Source: Clostridium sp. CAG:169
GTDB lineage: Bacteria; Bacillota; Clostridia; Oscillospirales; Ruminococcaceae
Assembly (NCBI GenBank): GCA_000435195.1
Contig: FR880120.1
Location: 1-5,602 of the forward strand
Direction: 5' to 3'
Length of the DNA: 5,602 bases
The notes beneath the pieces were generated by a model. It did not search any database, was not told the DNA's origin, and worked only from the letters and a program-made list of their open reading frames with translations. Below, piece after piece: positions 1-4,788 of the stretch; position 1 is the stretch's first letter, and the number at the start of each line of letters is the position of its first letter. A program made the translations under genes and the position numbers.

Positions 1-14
1 CATCTGTACAGATG
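1..14. repeat. Perfect 14-bp palindrome at the window edge
   Basis: CATCTGTACAGATG is identical to its reverse complement. It lies 22 nt beyond the stop codon of the leftmost minus-strand gene, so it may be the centre of a longer hairpin acting as the operon terminator; the outer left arm would lie outside the window. The sequence between it and the gene is GC-rich (ccgccctcctgctgc), which would make a strong stem if the complement lies just to the left. A T-run on the minus strand comes before the palindrome, not after it, so terminator function is unproven. Confidence 0.45.
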
Positions 15-36
15 CCGCCCTCCTGCTGCAAAAAAC

Positions 37-303
37 TTATCCCCAAAAGTAAAATAAAATTGCCGCCTGAACCAGGATGATGAGTGGGATGCCGACCACA
101 AAATACCAGTGCTTGGTCTTGTGACGGAAGGTGAACATCCCCAGATACATTCCTACGCTGCCACCCAAAGCAGACAGCAGAAATAAAACCTTTTCCGGCA
201 CCCTTCTTCTCTGGCGCTGCGCGGCAAATTTGTCCGCACCGCAGATACTGAAGGTCAAAATCGTCATCGCATAGATGTAAAAAAGCAAAACCTTCTGTCC
301 CAT
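37..303 (-). CDS. DUF1294 family small membrane protein
   Basis: This is an 88-residue integral membrane protein of the DUF1294 family; its function is unknown. The family signature is visible: GADK at residues 22-25, RRRVPE at 32-37 and the conserved GGSVGMYLGMFTFRHKT at 48-64. Three hydrophobic segments (about 4-20, 39-58 and 66-87) flank a basic loop at 25-38, as is usual for the family. The frame is open to an upstream ATG at 309, but GGAGG (complement of 311-315) is only one base from that ATG and exactly seven bases from the ATG at 303, so the start at 303 is preferred. It is the last gene of the trmL-degV-patatin operon, 30 nt behind the patatin stop. Family assignment is firm; the physiological role is not known. 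Confidence 0.85.
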   Translation of the reverse strand: MGQKVLLFYIYAMTILTFSICGADKFAAQRQRRRVPEKVLFLLSALGGSVGMYLGMFTFRHKTKHWYFVVGIPLIILVQAAILFYFWG

Positions 304-310
304 CCTCATT

Positions 311-315
311 CCTCC
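311..315 (-). promoter_or_regulatory. Ribosome binding site of the DUF1294 gene
   Basis: GGAGG on the minus strand, within AAAGGAGGA. Its spacing of 7 nt to the ATG at 303, against 1 nt to the ATG at 309, decides the start codon of the small membrane protein. Confidence 0.7.
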
Positions 316-333
316 TTTTGCTCCTGTTGTCCC

Positions 334-1185
334 CTATTCCTGCTCAAACAGCTTCTGGACCCGCTCCCATGCCGCTGCTGCATCGTGATAGCCATTTTCA
401 TACGCCGCCTGCAGCTTGTCCACATCCTTTTCGATGCGGTGCAGCACCATCGGCTGACTGGGTTGGATGATGACCGCCTTGCCCTGCCGCTCCAGCTGCT
501 GTGCTGCCTGCAAGCTGTGATTGTAGTCGATGTGCCGTTGCTGCATACTGTTGCAAAGCGCAGGATAACGGCGGTAGCGCAGCCGAATCAAAGGCATCAG
601 CTTGTTCGGCTTCTTGACATACCCCTCATTCTGGGTCAACACGATCACCTGCTTTTCCAAGCCGTCCTGCATTGCCTGACCGACCGGAATCGAATCGGCA
701 ATGCCGCCGTCCAGATACTGCCTGCCTGCAATCTCCTGCATCGGTGCCAGCAACGGCATCGAGCTGGAGGCAATCGAGTCACGAATCAGGTCATCGCCGT
801 TTTCTCTGGAAAACCAGTGGCAGCGCCCGGTGGCACAGTCGGTAGCTCCGACCTTTAAGCACATGGGCGAGGCATAAAAGGTATCGTAATCATACGGGAT
901 ATAGCGCTCCGGGATTTCATAAAAAGAAAACTGCCAGTTGAAGATGGAACCGGTTTTCAGCAGCTGACCCACTCCCATATAACGCGGGTCATTGCAAAAC
1001 CGCTTTGCAATCTCGATATATCTTCCCCTGTCCTGCGACAGGTAGTTGAGCGCGTTGCAGGCTCCCGCCGAAATGCCGTAGACCGAGGAAAACATCGCCT
1101 TGCGGTCGATGAAAAAATCCAGAACCCCTGCGGTGTAGACGCCGCGAAAGCCTCCGCCCTCCAAAATCAAAGCTCCGTGAAACAA
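334..1185 (-). CDS. Patatin-like phospholipase family protein
   Basis: A 283-residue predicted serine lipid acyl hydrolase of the patatin family, YjjU-like in size and layout. The oxyanion-hole loop GGGFRG is at residues 10-15, the nucleophile elbow GISAG at 37-41 gives Ser39, and the DGG motif at 158-160 gives Asp158, so the Ser-Asp dyad is complete. There is no signal peptide or membrane segment, so it is probably cytoplasmic or peripheral to the membrane. The likely reaction is hydrolysis of acyl esters of (phospho)lipids; the actual substrate cannot be read. The start is TTG at 1185, with AAGGGAG on the minus strand seven bases upstream; the next Met (residue 31) would remove the GGGFRG loop, so the TTG is well supported. 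The gene lies 29 nt behind the DegV gene, which suggests linked fatty-acid/lipid roles. Confidence 0.9.
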   Translation of the reverse strand: MFHGALILEGGGFRGVYTAGVLDFFIDRKAMFSSVYGISAGACNALNYLSQDRGRYIEIAKRFCNDPRYMGVGQLLKTGSIFNWQFSFYEIPERYIPYDYDTFYASPMCLKVGATDCATGRCHWFSRENGDDLIRDSIASSSMPLLAPMQEIAGRQYLDGGIADSIPVGQAMQDGLEKQVIVLTQNEGYVKKPNKLMPLIRLRYRRYPALCNSMQQRHIDYNHSLQAAQQLERQGKAVIIQPSQPMVLHRIEKDVDKLQAAYENGYHDAAAAWERVQKLFEQE

Positions 1186-1192
1186 GCTTCTT

Positions 1193-1199
1193 CTCCCTT
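1193..1199 (-). promoter_or_regulatory. Ribosome binding site supporting a TTG start (patatin gene)
   Basis: AAGGGAG on the minus strand, 7 nt before the TTG at 1185. No ATG lies nearby, so this site fixes the non-ATG start of the phospholipase gene. Confidence 0.65.
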
Positions 1200-1214
1200 C
1201 CTTCCTCTGTGCGG

Positions 1215-2087
1215 CTAATCTGCCAAGAAGGTCAGTCCGATAATCTGCGGACCGGTGTTGATGGTGATTGCTGCTCCAATTTTATAGACGCCCACCGGCG
1301 GATAACCGGCTATCTTTTCGCACGCTGCTGCCAGCTCCTGGCTGGCAGGGGTGTCCCTTGCCACCAAAATCATGTAGGGGGCATTCTCCTGTTTTTTACT
1401 GCGCTGGGCAGCAAACATCTTTTCCATACTGGAAAGGATGGCTGCATTGCCGCGCACCTTTTCGACAACACTGGTGGTTCCGACTGCCGAAATAACCGGG
1501 CGCAGACCAATCAGCTCCCCGACAAAGGCTGCGGTACAGCTGACCCTGCCGGATTTTTTGACATATTGCAGGGTGAAGGGACTAAAATAGATGCGGACTC
1601 GGTCAAGGTAATCGCGGATATAGGCAACAACCTCTTCGAACTCGGCGCCCTGCTGCGCTTTCTTGCACGCCTGCATCAGCGGATAGCCGTATCCCACCGT
1701 ATAGCAGTTGGAGTCGATGACCTCGATGGTCATGGCTCCCGGATGCTCCTCCAAAAAGGCATCCCTTGCCATCAGTGCCGAGTGGTACATGGAGGATGCG
1801 CCCGAGTAGATGGTCAGTACCACCAGATGGGTGTAGCCCTTCTCCCACGCCTGCTCATAACGCTCCTGGAAGGTGATGGACGGAATGTGCGAGGTAACCG
1901 GAATCTCCTTACAGCGCTCAATCAGGTCATAAAATTCTTCTGCGGTAAAGCTTTCCCTCTCGTAATAGCCTTCTCCGTCTGCGGTGACCGGGATGGGCAG
2001 GATGCACAGGTTGTCCAGCTGCGCTTCCTCCTGCGGTGGGATGTCACAGGCAGAATCGGTGATGAAAAAAATCTTCTGTTCTGTCAT
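1215..2087 (-). CDS. DegV family fatty-acid-binding protein
   Basis: A 290-residue cytoplasmic protein with the complete DegV fold. Conserved blocks in order are TDSACDIP (10-17), TSHIPS (65-70), the YSGASSMYHSA loop (94-104), VIDSNCYTVGYG (123-134), LQYVKKSGRVS (173-183), and the C-terminal GAAITINTGP and GLTF (271-287). In Firmicutes, DegV/FakB proteins bind a single fatty acid and can present it to the FakA kinase for acyl-phosphate synthesis; no FakA (DAK-domain) gene is in this window, so assignment to FakB is inference. The length is normal for the family. The ATG at 2087 is preceded by AAGGAG at 7-nt spacing, and that site directly follows the trmL stop (11-nt gap), indicating translational coupling within the operon. 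Confidence 0.93.
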   Translation of the reverse strand: MTEQKIFFITDSACDIPPQEEAQLDNLCILPIPVTADGEGYYERESFTAEEFYDLIERCKEIPVTSHIPSITFQERYEQAWEKGYTHLVVLTIYSGASSMYHSALMARDAFLEEHPGAMTIEVIDSNCYTVGYGYPLMQACKKAQQGAEFEEVVAYIRDYLDRVRIYFSPFTLQYVKKSGRVSCTAAFVGELIGLRPVISAVGTTSVVEKVRGNAAILSSMEKMFAAQRSKKQENAPYMILVARDTPASQELAAACEKIAGYPPVGVYKIGAAITINTGPQIIGLTFLAD

Positions 2088-2098
2088 AATTTCTCCTT

Positions 2099-2629
2099 TT
2101 AATCAAACGAAATCGGGTCATCCCAGCAAAACTGATGCAGCTGCCCTTCATTTTGCAGCGCAGGGAATCCCCATTGACGCAACGTCTCGTACACAGCGAT
2201 GGCAACGGTGTTGGACAGGTTCAGGCTGCGCACCGGTCCAATCATCGGCAGGCGCAGACAGCTGTCGGGATGGCGCAGCAGGATGTGCTCGTCGATGCCG
2301 GCATCCTCCCTGCCAAAAATCAGGTAGCAGTTGTCCGGGTAGCTCTGCTCGGAATAGACCTTTCTTCCCTTTGTGGTAAAAAAGAAGAGCGAGTCATCCG
2401 AATGCTTTTCCAAAAACTCCTGTGTATTCTCATAATAGGTGATGTCCAAATAGTGCCAGTAGTCCAGACCGGCACGCTTGAGTTTTTTGTCGTCGATGGA
2501 AAATCCCATCGGTCCTACCAGATGCAGACGCGCTCCGGTGCAGGCACAGGTGCGCGCAATATTACCGGTGTTCTGGGGAATCTGCGGCTCAAACAGCACG
2601 ATATTCAGCCGCGGCTGATGTGGTTCCAA
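2099..2629 (-). CDS. trmL: tRNA (cytidine(34)-2'-O)-methyltransferase TrmL
   Basis: A 176-residue SPOUT-class methyltransferase that methylates the 2'-OH of the wobble nucleotide (C34/cmnm5U34) in tRNA-Leu isoacceptors, using S-adenosylmethionine. All three SPOUT motifs are present: PQNTGNIARTC (18-28), FGREDAGI (105-112) and the trefoil-knot segment RSLNLSNTVAIAVYE (134-148). There is no N-terminal RNA-binding extension, which separates TrmL from the longer TrmH/RlmB proteins. The gene starts with TTG at 2629, six bases after GAGGGAGGG on the minus strand; this puts the conserved LNIVLFEP strand at residues 8-15, close to the N-terminus as expected. It is the first gene of the operon, with a promoter about 110 nt upstream of the start. 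Confidence 0.94.
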   Translation of the reverse strand: MEPHQPRLNIVLFEPQIPQNTGNIARTCACTGARLHLVGPMGFSIDDKKLKRAGLDYWHYLDITYYENTQEFLEKHSDDSLFFFTTKGRKVYSEQSYPDNCYLIFGREDAGIDEHILLRHPDSCLRLPMIGPVRSLNLSNTVAIAVYETLRQWGFPALQNEGQLHQFCWDDPISFD

Positions 2630-2635
2630 GATATT

Positions 2636-2644
2636 CCCTCCCTC
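2636..2644 (-). promoter_or_regulatory. Ribosome binding site supporting a TTG start (trmL)
   Basis: GAGGGAGGG on the minus strand, 6 nt before the TTG at 2629. There is no ATG between this site and the conserved first strand of the protein. Confidence 0.65.
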
Positions 2645-2694
2645 AAAAGTAGCTCGGAATACGATATGAAATGGTATTGTTCACTATATATTTG

Positions 2695-2706
2695 TAACAA
2701 CTGTTA
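2695..2706. promoter_or_regulatory. Small inverted repeat just downstream of the trmL promoter
   Basis: TAACA and TGTTA arms of 5 bp around a 2-bp centre, lying at about +4 to +15 of the predicted trmL transcript. The position would suit a repressor operator. A related TGTAACAGT lies at 2825-2833, at the start site of the divergent relQ transcript. No regulator is identified and the repeat is short enough to be chance. Confidence 0.25.
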
Positions 2707-2716
2707 TATCTTTACT

Positions 2717-2746
2717 ATAATAAAACATTTTCCTCCTGTTTGTCAA
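2717..2746 (-). promoter_or_regulatory. Promoter of the trmL-degV-patatin-DUF1294 operon
   Basis: On the minus strand a perfect TTGACA -35 (complement of 2741-2746) is followed after 18 nt by TATTAT (complement of 2717-2722, 5 of 6 matches to the consensus). Transcription would start near 2710, giving a leader of about 80 nt before the trmL TTG. It is the only good housekeeping promoter seen upstream of the four minus-strand genes. Confidence 0.65.
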
Positions 2747-2797
2747 TTAAAATAGAGGGGGTGGATTCAAAGTTTCTTTTCTTTTTTACCATTGATT

Positions 2798-2825
2798 TCG
2801 ACATACTTTTTCGTTAAACTAAAAT
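2798..2825 (+). promoter_or_regulatory. Candidate promoter of the alarmone synthetase gene
   Basis: TCGACA (2798-2803, 5 of 6) and TAAAAT (2820-2825, 5 of 6) are separated by 16 nt. A second reading, TTGATT (2792-2797) with TAAACT (2815-2820) at 17 nt, is weaker. Either places the transcript start near 2827-2833, leaving about 50 nt before the ATG at 2884 and too little room to translate from the upstream TTG at 2845. Confidence 0.5.
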
Positions 2826-2883
2826 GTAACAGTATGAAAGCCATTTGGCTTATCATCGAACGAGAAAGGAACTGTACAACAAA

Positions 2884-3570
2884 ATGGGACAGATTTACAA
2901 CAGCAAAAAACTGATGGATGACATCGCGCGCCTTCAGTCCTCGCACGATCTCATCGAACTGCTCAGCGGCATTCAGCAAAGTATGGCAATCTATGAATCC
3001 GGTATTCAAGAGGTTTTGACCAAGCTGGAAATCTTGCAGCGGGACGCACGATTCAGCAAGCACAACCCCATCGAATCAATCAAAAGTCGCGTCAAATCCC
3101 CGATGAGCATTTTGGAAAAGATGCACCGAAAAGGCTTTCCCATCTCGCTGGAATCCATTAAAACCAACCTCAACGACATCGCCGGCATCCGCGTCATCTG
3201 CCCTTTTATCGAGGACATCTATACGGTAGCAGATATGCTGACCCGACAGGATGACCTGAAGGTGCTAGAGAAGAAAGATTATATCCAAAATCCAAAGCCC
3301 AACGGCTACCGCAGCTACCATCTGGTGCTGAGCGTACCGGTCTTTTTGTCCGACCACAAGGAGCTGGTGCGGGTCGAGGTCCAGCTGCGCACCATCGCCA
3401 TGGATTTCTGGGCAAGCCTGGAACATCAAATCCATTACAAAGCCAGCCACGAAGTCCCGGACTGTGTAGTTGGCGAACTGCGCGAGTGTGCGGACATCAT
3501 CTCCCAGACCGACCAAAGGATGCAGCGCCTTTCCAAGCAGATCCGCTGTATGGAGGACAAAAAGGACTAA
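2884..3570 (+). CDS. relQ: Small alarmone synthetase, RelQ/YjbM-type GTP pyrophosphokinase
   Basis: A 228-residue stand-alone (p)ppGpp synthetase that transfers pyrophosphate from ATP to the 3'-OH of GDP or GTP, acting in the cytoplasm. The RelA/SpoT synthetase domain shows SRVKSPMSILEKMHRKG (68-84, basic ATP-contact region), DIAGIRVICPF (98-108, carrying the metal-binding Asp98), NGYRSYHL (140-147, G-loop with the Tyr that stacks on guanine) and EVQLRTIAMDFWASLEH (165-181, carrying the catalytic Glu165). No HD hydrolase, TGS or ACT domain is present. About 30 more N-terminal residues than B. subtilis RelQ form a helical extension. The frame is open to a TTG at 2845, but ATG 2884 is preferred from the promoter position; AAAGGA at 2865-2870 is 13 nt upstream, a rather long spacing. 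It is transcribed divergently from the trmL operon. Confidence 0.9.
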   Translation: MGQIYNSKKLMDDIARLQSSHDLIELLSGIQQSMAIYESGIQEVLTKLEILQRDARFSKHNPIESIKSRVKSPMSILEKMHRKGFPISLESIKTNLNDIAGIRVICPFIEDIYTVADMLTRQDDLKVLEKKDYIQNPKPNGYRSYHLVLSVPVFLSDHKELVRVEVQLRTIAMDFWASLEHQIHYKASHEVPDCVVGELRECADIISQTDQRMQRLSKQIRCMEDKKD

Positions 3571-3613
3571 ACGGAGTCGTGATTTTCGGCGATAGAAGGA
3601 AGCCAATTTTTAT

Positions 3614-3639
3614 AGAAAATTTCCTTCGGAAAATTTTCT
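3614..3639 (+). terminator. Candidate terminator after relQ
   Basis: An AT-rich hairpin beginning 44 nt after the relQ stop: AGAAAATTTCC (3614-3624) pairs with GGAAAATTTTCT (3628-3639) over 11 bp with one bulged A and a TTC loop. The T-tract after it is poor (ends TTTTCTTCCC), so termination may be weak. The next gene has its own promoter just downstream, which supports a transcript boundary here. Confidence 0.45.
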
Positions 3640-3652
3640 TCCCAAAAATGAA

Positions 3653-3681
3653 TTGTAATTTTCCTGTAAATTGGGTATAAT
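3653..3681 (+). promoter_or_regulatory. Promoter of the small acidic membrane protein gene
   Basis: TTGTAA (3653-3658) and a perfect TATAAT (3676-3681) are separated by exactly 17 nt. Predicted transcription start is near 3688, giving a leader of about 46 nt. Confidence 0.7.
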
Positions 3682-3733
3682 GAAGCCTAGAAGCACAAAG
3701 ATGCTATCAACATTGTAAAGGGGTGTAGCTTCC

Positions 3734-3967
3734 ATGAAAAAAAGCGTGCTGATTTCTTTGATCGCGCTTGGAGTTTCCCTGGTAGGTCTGGTGATTGCAC
3801 TGGCTGCCTGGATGCGCAAGAAAAAAGAACTCTGCTGTGACGATTTTGACGATGACCTTTTGATGGACGACGACGATTCTGAATACATCGCCGCACAGTA
3901 TGTCGAACACGCAGATGAACCTCTCTCCGACGAGGACACCTCGTCCGATGAGGATGACGCTGAATAA
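3734..3967 (+). CDS. Small single-pass membrane protein with a highly acidic tail
   Basis: A 77-residue protein I do not recognise. Residues 1-3 (MKK) precede one hydrophobic helix (about 4-27, rich in Leu, Val, Ala and Ile), then a basic stop-transfer patch RKKK (28-31) and a 46-residue tail with 22 Asp/Glu and two adjacent cysteines (34-35). The basic patch after the helix suggests the acidic tail faces the cytoplasm. There is no lipobox or signal-peptidase site, so it should remain anchored. The start is supported by AAAGGGGTG (3717-3725), about 8-10 nt before the ATG. The gene is a single transcription unit, with a TATAAT promoter upstream and a strong terminator 13 nt after the stop, so it is very likely expressed. 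Possible roles such as metal or basic-protein binding are speculation. Confidence refers to it being a real gene. Confidence 0.82.
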   Translation: MKKSVLISLIALGVSLVGLVIALAAWMRKKKELCCDDFDDDLLMDDDDSEYIAAQYVEHADEPLSDEDTSSDEDDAE

Positions 3968-3980
3968 AACGATATGCAAG

Positions 3981-4020
3981 CTGCCTCCTTTTATTATATC
4001 GAAAGAGGAGGCAGTTTTTT
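3981..4020 (+). terminator. Intrinsic terminator after the acidic membrane protein gene
   Basis: CTGCCTCCTTTT (3981-3992) pairs with AAGAGGAGGCAG (4003-4014) over 12 bp including one G-T wobble, with a 10-nt loop, followed by six Ts. It is a textbook Rho-independent terminator starting 13 nt after the stop codon. Confidence 0.92.
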
Positions 4021-4083
4021 GTTAGATTTTCTGTGTGTTTTGGCTTCTTCTAATTATTTGTTATATTTTTTTGAAAAAAGGGC

Positions 4084-4115
4084 TTGCATTTGTAAAGCAA
4101 ATATGGTATTATAAT
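4084..4115 (+). promoter_or_regulatory. Promoter of the initiator tRNA gene
   Basis: TTGCAT (4084-4089) and TATTAT (4107-4112) are 17 nt apart; the overlapping TATAAT at 4110-4115 would need a 20-nt spacer with this -35. Transcription would start about 15-20 nt before the tRNA 5' end, leaving a short 5' leader for RNase P. Confidence 0.6.
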
Positions 4116-4136
4116 TAGGCACTGAAAAATAAATAT

Positions 4137-4213
<77 letters not shown>

Positions 4214-4216
4214 GTT

Positions 4217-4250
4217 AAGACTTATCGTCTGTTGACGATAAGTCTTTTTT
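4217..4250 (+). terminator. Terminator of the initiator tRNA gene
   Basis: AAGACTTATCGTC (4217-4229) and GACGATAAGTCTT (4234-4246) form a perfect 13-bp stem with a TGTT loop; the T-run covers 4245-4250. It begins 4 nt after the encoded CCA. Confidence 0.94.
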
Positions 4251-4570
4251 GCGTGTTTTCATCGTTGTTCCGAATAACAGCAGAGAGAACAAATTGGATT
4301 GATTTGGACGTCACACGGGCGTCATGCGCTATCACTTGGTCGTCGCCGACCTAAGGAAAAACCAATAGAGAGCTTTCTATAAAACAAAAATAAAAGCTCT
4401 TGATATTCTGTCATCTTTTGGTTTTTTCTAATAATTATCTTCATTATTCTTTGTCAATATCTAGCAAAAGCCTGTTCATTTGATTTAGCGTTTTAAAGCA
4501 AATATGTGAAGGGTCGACAAATATTGCGGTGGAAGCACTTGAAAATATTTACTTTTCGTTCATTTTTTAT
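4251..4570. other. Gene-free spacer with inverted repeats
   Basis: About 320 nt between the tRNA terminator and the oppA-like promoter, with no start codon-ribosome binding site pair that opens a credible gene on either strand. A relatively GC-rich patch (about 4308-4351) is followed by AT-rich sequence. It contains the hairpin at 4335-4355, the nested inverted repeats at 4356-4428, and a 13-nt repeat of the tRNA promoter region (TAAAGCAAATATG at 4494-4506 and 4093-4105). I could not assign it to any mobile element or known RNA. Confidence 0.6.
4335..4428. repeat. Cluster of adjacent and nested inverted repeats
   Basis: First, CTTGGTCG and CGACCTAAG (4335-4342 and 4347-4355) form an 8-bp hairpin with a TCGC loop and one bulged T. 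Directly abutting it, GAAAAACCAA (4356-4365) pairs with TTGGTTTTTT (4418-4427), and inside that AGAGCTTT (4369-4376) pairs perfectly with AAAGCTCT (4393-4400). The whole could fold as one RNA ending in a T-run, or could be DNA-level repeats. No promoter was found that clearly drives it. Confidence 0.4.
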
Positions 4571-4584
4571 TGTCATTATTGACA
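4571..4584. promoter_or_regulatory. Operator-like inverted repeat over the -35 of the oppA-like gene
   Basis: TGTCA-TTAT-TGACA, a perfect 5-bp repeat with a 4-bp centre. Its right half shares bases with the TTGACA -35 (4579-4584), so a protein bound here would block RNA polymerase. The regulator is unknown. Confidence 0.3.
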
Positions 4585-4607
4585 CAAACTTTTTTATCTG
4601 CTATGAT
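4579..4607 (+). promoter_or_regulatory. Strong promoter of the oppA-like gene
   Basis: A perfect TTGACA (4579-4584), a 17-nt spacer and TATGAT (4602-4607, 5 of 6), with TGC directly before the -10 making an extended -10 element. Transcription should start near 4613-4615, producing a leader of about 175 nt. Confidence 0.82.
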
Positions 4608-4665
4608 TCAATGTGCAAGTGATATGGCTTTGTGTGTTTTTTCATCTGCCACTTTTAAAATCAGA

Positions 4666-4764
4666 ACAAAATATTTTTGCAAAACGGAAAATATGCGCTC
4701 GTTGCTTTGTATTCCATGGTACAAAACAATGGGCGCATCCATACGGATGGGCAAAATTTTTTGT
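4666..4764 (+). promoter_or_regulatory. Structured 5' leader of the oppA-like mRNA (candidate cis-regulatory RNA)
   Basis: A long hairpin at 4693-4738 has 19-nt arms with one C-A mismatch and two G-U wobbles, extendable by two more wobbles to a 4-nt CCAT loop. It directly abuts a small hairpin CCAT-ACGG-ATGG (4739-4750). Flanking strands TTTTGC (4675-4680) and GCAAAA (4751-4756) can close both into a three-way junction, with imperfect further pairing out to 4666 and 4764. A run of six Ts (4757-4762) follows, and the AAGGAGG ribosome binding site begins 10 nt after the structured part. I recognise no known riboswitch or T-box core in it. The hairpin is seen directly; regulatory function is inference. 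Confidence 0.5.
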
Positions 4765-4773
4765 AAGAGGTCT

Positions 4774-4780
4774 AAGGAGG
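4774..4780 (+). promoter_or_regulatory. Ribosome binding site of the oppA-like gene
   Basis: AAGGAGG, eight nt before the ATG at 4789 and close to the perfect anti-16S complement. No obvious anti-Shine-Dalgarno (CCTCC) is present in the leader, so any control by the leader would not be through simple direct occlusion. Confidence 0.8.
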
Positions 4781-4788
4781 ATATAATA

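Noticed and set aside
1209..2102. 297-codon plus-strand open frame opposite degV
   Set aside because: It is antisense to a full-length DegV protein with all family motifs; the translation is Cys/Arg/Gly-rich without a recognisable domain.
2135..2755. 206-codon plus-strand open frame opposite trmL
   Set aside because: It is antisense to trmL, which has all SPOUT motifs; no ribosome binding site or family similarity was seen.
2834..2914. 26-codon frame (MKAIWLIIERERN...) overlapping the relQ start, as a possible leader peptide
   Set aside because: It has no ribosome binding site, begins almost at the predicted transcript start, and has no run of regulatory codons or attenuator-type hairpin.
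4251..4400. Decayed integrase or transposase next to the tRNA gene
   Set aside because: Short frames on both strands end within about 40 codons and match no recombinase motif I recognise; the tRNA 3' end is not duplicated in the window, so there is no att-site evidence.
4519..4549. AAATATT inverted repeat around a 17-nt loop
   Set aside because: AAATATT is close to self-complementary and common in AT-rich DNA; there is no further support for function.
4613..4788. T-box or known riboswitch in the oppA-like leader
   Set aside because: No T-box GGTGGNACCGCG core and no recognisable purine, SAM, lysine, glycine, c-di-GMP or preQ1 consensus was found by eye, so no known class is called.
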